DNA from: Chloroflexota bacterium
Lineage (GTDB): Bacteria > Chloroflexota > Anaerolineae > Anaerolineales > UBA4823
Assembly: GCA_021849525.1 (NCBI GenBank)
Contig: JAJZSS010000039.1
Location: forward strand, 1-8,985
Direction: 5' to 3'
Length of the DNA stretch: 8,985 nucleotides
The notes beneath the pieces are model-generated. The model was not told the DNA's origin. It searched no databases and worked only from the letters and a program-made list of their open reading frames with translations. Below, piece after piece: positions 6,606 through 8,985 of this stretch; the first letter of the stretch is position 1; each line of letters begins with the position of its first letter. The position numbers and the translations under genes are program-made.

Positions 6606-6620
6606 GGGTATAAAATACCC
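6606..6620. promoter_or_regulatory. Reductase -10 region embedded in the palindrome GGGTAT-AAA-ATACCC
   Basis: TATAAA at 6609-6614 is the best -10 for the reductase; a start near 6621 would give a leader of about 25 bases. The hexamer lies wholly inside a perfect 6-3-6 palindrome, so a protein binding there would directly block or remodel the promoter. No convincing -35 is found at 16-18 bp; TTGATA (6581) is too far and TTGCCA (6591) too close. This is consistent with an activated or alternative-sigma promoter, or with a misplaced call. Confidence 0.45.
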
Positions 6621-6635
6621 AGGATGATACCAGAC

Positions 6636-6640
6636 GAGGT
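6636..6640 (+). promoter_or_regulatory. Ribosome binding site of HMG-CoA reductase
   Basis: GAGGT precedes two tandem ATG codons. It is three bases from the first (6644) and six from the second (6647). The second spacing is closer to optimal, so the protein may begin at Met2. Confidence 0.55.
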
Positions 6641-6643
6641 AGG

Positions 6644-7981
6644 ATGATGCCCAAACCGCCGGAACCAGAAAAAAATTCGCGCATTCCCGGGTTTTATAAC
6701 CTGAACCGGTCAGACCGGTTGGTTGAGCTGGCAAAAGGGGCCGGCCTGACTGAGGCTGATCTGGCGGCGTTCGATCCTGAGCTGGGGCTGAGCGTGGACC
6801 AGGCGGATCATATGATTGAGAATGTTGTTGGCTTGCATGCCTTACCGCTGGGAATCGCTTTGAATTATCAGGTCAACGGGCGAGATGTGCTGGTTCCAAT
6901 GGCGATCGAAGAGCCGTCTGTGGTGGCAGGTGCGTCGTTTATGGCCAGGCTGGCGCGCGCCGGGGGAGGATTTCAAGCGGAAGCGACTGCGCCGGAGATG
7001 ATTGGGCAAATGCAGGTGCTGGATGTGCCCGACCTGCCGGCTGCCCGCCAGGCGCTCCTGGATCAGCGAACAGGGCTCCTGGAAGAAGCTGCCGGGATCG
7101 ATCCGGTGCTGCAGCGTTTAGGGGGCGGGCCGCGCGATCTTGAAGTCCGCCTGATCGAGCAATCTCCTGTCGGTCCTTTCCTGGTCCTTCACCTGATCTA
7201 TGATGTGCGCGATGCAATGGGCGCCAATGCGGTGAATACCGCAGTGGAAAAGCTGGCTCCCCGGGTGGAAGACCTGACCGGCGGGCGGGTGCACCTGCGC
7301 ATCCTGAGCAATCTTGCCGACCGGCGGTTGGCCCGTGCCCGCTGCACGATCCCCCTGGACCAGCTGGGCTTTGGCGATTACTCGCCAGAAGAAGTCCGCG
7401 ATGGCATTATTGCCGCCTGGGCGTTTGCCGCGGTTGATCCTTACCGGGCGGCAACCCACAATAAAGGGATCATGAATGGTGTCGATGCCGTGGTAATCGC
7501 CACAGGGAATGATTGGCGGGCGGTCGAGGCCGGGGCACACGCCTACGCAGCACGGGGCGGTTCCTATACCTCGCTATCGACCTGGGGCAAAGACGCGGCC
7601 GGCAATCTGGTGGGTGAATTGGAGCTGCCCATGGCAGTCGGCATCGTTGGCGGGGCTACCCGCGTCCACCCCACTGCCCAGGCAGCCTTGAAGCTGCTGG
7701 GCGTACAGACTGCCTCCCAGCTGGCAGAAATCATTACCGCCGTTGGCCTGGCGCAGAATCTGGCTGCGCTGCGGGCGCTGGCAACCGAGGGCATCCAGCG
7801 TGGGCATATGGGTTTGCACGCACGCCAGGTGGCAGCTGCCGCCGGGGCTCGGGGTGAACAGATCGAGCGCCTGGCCCGCCAGCTGGTTCAGGAAAAAACC
7901 GTGCGCATCGACCGCGCCGAAGAAATTTTAAACGCCTGGGGGTCGGGTACAATATCCACTCAGGAAAACAAAATTAGCTGA
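6644..7981 (+). CDS. mvaA: Class II hydroxymethylglutaryl-CoA reductase
   Basis: A 445-residue enzyme that interconverts HMG-CoA and mevalonate using NAD(P)H. Class II is indicated by the absence of a membrane anchor and by the motifs ENVVGLHALPLGIA (59-72), EEPSVVAGASF (89-99), DAMGANAVNTA (190-200), THNKGIMNGVDAVV (271-284), ATGNDWRAVEAGAHAYAAR (286-304) and GHMGLHARQVA (387-397). The catalytic residues E90, K274, D290 and H388 each sit exactly seven positions after the remembered Pseudomonas mevalonii residues E83, K267, D283 and H381, which strongly supports an intact active site. The P. mevalonii enzyme works in mevalonate degradation. Here the HMG-CoA synthase 44 bp downstream argues for the biosynthetic direction. 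NADH versus NADPH preference cannot be decided. ATG at 6644 and ATG at 6647 are both possible starts. Confidence 0.96.
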   Translation: MMPKPPEPEKNSRIPGFYNLNRSDRLVELAKGAGLTEADLAAFDPELGLSVDQADHMIENVVGLHALPLGIALNYQVNGRDVLVPMAIEEPSVVAGASFMARLARAGGGFQAEATAPEMIGQMQVLDVPDLPAARQALLDQRTGLLEEAAGIDPVLQRLGGGPRDLEVRLIEQSPVGPFLVLHLIYDVRDAMGANAVNTAVEKLAPRVEDLTGGRVHLRILSNLADRRLARARCTIPLDQLGFGDYSPEEVRDGIIAAWAFAAVDPYRAATHNKGIMNGVDAVVIATGNDWRAVEAGAHAYAARGGSYTSLSTWGKDAAGNLVGELELPMAVGIVGGATRVHPTAQAALKLLGVQTASQLAEIITAVGLAQNLAALRALATEGIQRGHMGLHARQVAAAAGARGEQIERLARQLVQEKTVRIDRAEEILNAWGSGTISTQENKIS

Positions 7982-8006
7982 AAGCTCAACTTATTGTTTG
8001 AACTTT
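7981..8006 (+). other. Imperfect stem-loop between reductase and synthase genes
   Basis: AAAGCTCAA and TTGAACTTT are complementary at eight of nine positions around an 8-base loop, directly at the reductase stop codon. The stem is AT-rich with one mismatch and has no following U tract, so it is not a convincing terminator. Co-transcription of the two genes is expected. Confidence 0.25.
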
Positions 8007-8025
8007 GATTGAAGGAAGATTCAGC

Positions 8026-8985
8026 ATGGATGAAAAAAATCCCATTGAAAATTTACTGCTCAAACCACTGCGCCCGGTAGGGATCATTGGCTATGGTGCA
8101 TACGTGCCCCGCTACCGCTTGCCGGCGGCGGAAGTGGCGCGGGTGTGGACCGGTGGCGAAGGCGCTTTACCGATCAAGGAAAAAGCTGTGCCCGGCATCG
8201 ATGAAGATGTGGTGACCATGTCAATCGAGGCCTCTCGCAATGCGCTCAAGCGCAGCGCCATCAACCCCTCTCAAATCCGCGCCGTCTGGGTTGGCTCGGA
8301 GTCGCACCCCTACGCGGTCAAACCCACTTCCACCCTGGTTGCCGAGGCGATTGGAGCCGTTCCCAATGTCCAGGCTGCCGATTGGGAATTTGCCTGCAAG
8401 GCCGGCACGGAAGCGATGGTGGCAGCGATCGGCTTTGTCGGCTCCGGGATGGCAAATTATGCCCTGGCGGTGGGCATGGATACTGCCCAGGGCCGCCCGG
8501 GGGATGCGTTGGAATACACTGCTGGAGCGGGCGGCGCAGCCTACCTGCTGGGTCCGGCGGAAGAATCGCTGGCGGTGATCGAGGCGACCTATTCGTTCGT
8601 CACCGATACGCCGGATTTCTGGCGCCGCCAGTATCAGAAATATCCCGAGCATGGGCAGCGCTTCACCGGTGAGCCGGCTTATTTCAAGCATGTTTCTGAA
8701 GCGGCCAGCACTTTAATGAATGCCAGCCATACCACAGCGGCAGATTATCGCTATGCCGTCTTCCACCAGCCCAACAGCAAATTCCCGCAGCGGGTGGGCG
8801 AGATGCTGGGCTTTACCAAAGAGCAGATTGCCCCCGGATTGCTGGTGCCGGTGATTGGTAATACCTATGCCGGTGCGGCGATCATCGGCCTGACGGCTAT
8901 CCTGGATATCGCCGAGCCGGGCGACCGCATTCTGATGGTCTCTTTCGGTTCCGGCGCCGGGTCCGATGCCTTCGATCTCCAGGTT
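8026..8985 (+). CDS. Archaeal-type hydroxymethylglutaryl-CoA synthase, partial (3' end off window)
   Basis: 320 codons are visible with no stop before the right edge. The enzyme condenses acetyl-CoA with acetoacetyl-CoA to HMG-CoA. It is a thiolase-fold protein with the catalytic triad E92 ([13 protein letters not shown]), C124 ([11 protein letters not shown]) and H247 ([10 protein letters not shown]), plus [21 protein letters not shown] (152-172) and GSGAGSDAF (308-316). The opening [16 protein letters not shown] and these motifs fit the archaeal family rather than the MvaS type of Gram-positive cocci. The ATG at 8026 has AAGGA nine bases upstream and gives about 16 residues before the conserved core, slightly longer than I expect for archaeal homologs. 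Archaeal HMG-CoA synthases form a channelling complex with a thiolase and a DUF35 protein, usually encoded next door; those genes would be expected just to the right. The archaeal-like ancestry suggests ancient transfer. Confidence 0.94.
   Translation, partial: MDEKNPIENLLLKPLRPVGIIGYGAYVPRYRLPAAEVARVWTGGEGALPIKEKAVPGIDEDVVTMSIEASRNALKRSAINPSQIRAVWVGSESHPYAVKPTSTLVAEAIGAVPNVQAADWEFACKAGTEAMVAAIGFVGSGMANYALAVGMDTAQGRPGDALEYTAGAGGAAYLLGPAEESLAVIEATYSFVTDTPDFWRRQYQKYPEHGQRFTGEPAYFKHVSEAASTLMNASHTTAADYRYAVFHQPNSKFPQRVGEMLGFTKEQIAPGLLVPVIGNTYAGAAIIGLTAILDIAEPGDRILMVSFGSGAGSDAFDLQV

Larger units (their letters stand above)
6464..6643. promoter_or_regulatory. Divergent regulatory region between the histidine kinase and HMG-CoA reductase
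   Basis: 180 bp without a gene. It must drive the kinase leftwards and the mevalonate genes rightwards. It holds candidate promoters for both sides, two perfect inverted repeats (6566-6582 and 6606-6620), a small palindrome CACC-G-GGTG (6530-6538), and a near-identical direct repeat (6478-6488 and 6540-6550). Each is listed separately where useful. Confidence 0.7.

Noticed and set aside
8221..8691. 156-residue open frame on the minus strand
   Set aside because: It is antisense to the HMG-CoA synthase, which is open from 8026 to the window end with all catalytic residues. No family resemblance was seen.

Overview
The window looks like a chromosomal segment of a moderately GC-rich bacterium, most likely a member of the Chloroflexota (Anaerolineae-like). 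That placement is inferred from the mix of genes: a fused alpha-beta 2-oxoacid dehydrogenase E1 of the type I associate with Bacteroidota and Chloroflexota, a DevS-like GAF-GAF histidine kinase, and an archaeal-type HMG-CoA synthase beside a class II HMG-CoA reductase. There are no mobile elements, rRNA or tRNA genes or CRISPR arrays, and coding density is high. Seven protein genes are present, two of them cut by the window edges.

Left arm (1-6463, all on the minus strand). In transcription order it reads: GAF-GAF histidine kinase (6463-4790), SpoU/TrmH-family RNA 2'-O-methyltransferase (4764-3964), thiolase (3834-2701), fused E1 alpha-beta of a branched-chain-type 2-oxoacid dehydrogenase (2666-252), and the lipoyl N-terminus of the matching E2 (211 to beyond base 1). 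The kinase and methyltransferase are 25 bp apart and probably co-transcribed. A 129-bp gap with a plausible promoter and two palindromes precedes the thiolase, so thiolase-E1-E2 is probably its own operon. A hairpin followed by a U-rich stretch lies between E1 and E2.

Right arm (6644-8985, plus strand). A class II HMG-CoA reductase is followed 44 bp later by an archaeal-type HMG-CoA synthase that runs off the right edge. Together they catalyse the steps from acetoacetyl-CoA to mevalonate, so this is the front of a mevalonate (isoprenoid) module. HMG-CoA is also an intermediate of leucine breakdown, which the left-arm dehydrogenase would feed if it prefers branched-chain substrates. A metabolic link between the two arms is therefore possible but unproven.

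The 180-bp divergent region (6464-6643) separates the kinase from the mevalonate genes. It is rich in short inverted repeats, one of which covers the probable -10 of the reductase promoter. The most notable observations are the possible heme pocket in the first GAF domain of the kinase (His and Tyr at the spacing remembered for DevS), the palindromes at both promoter regions, and the E1-E2 intergenic hairpin.
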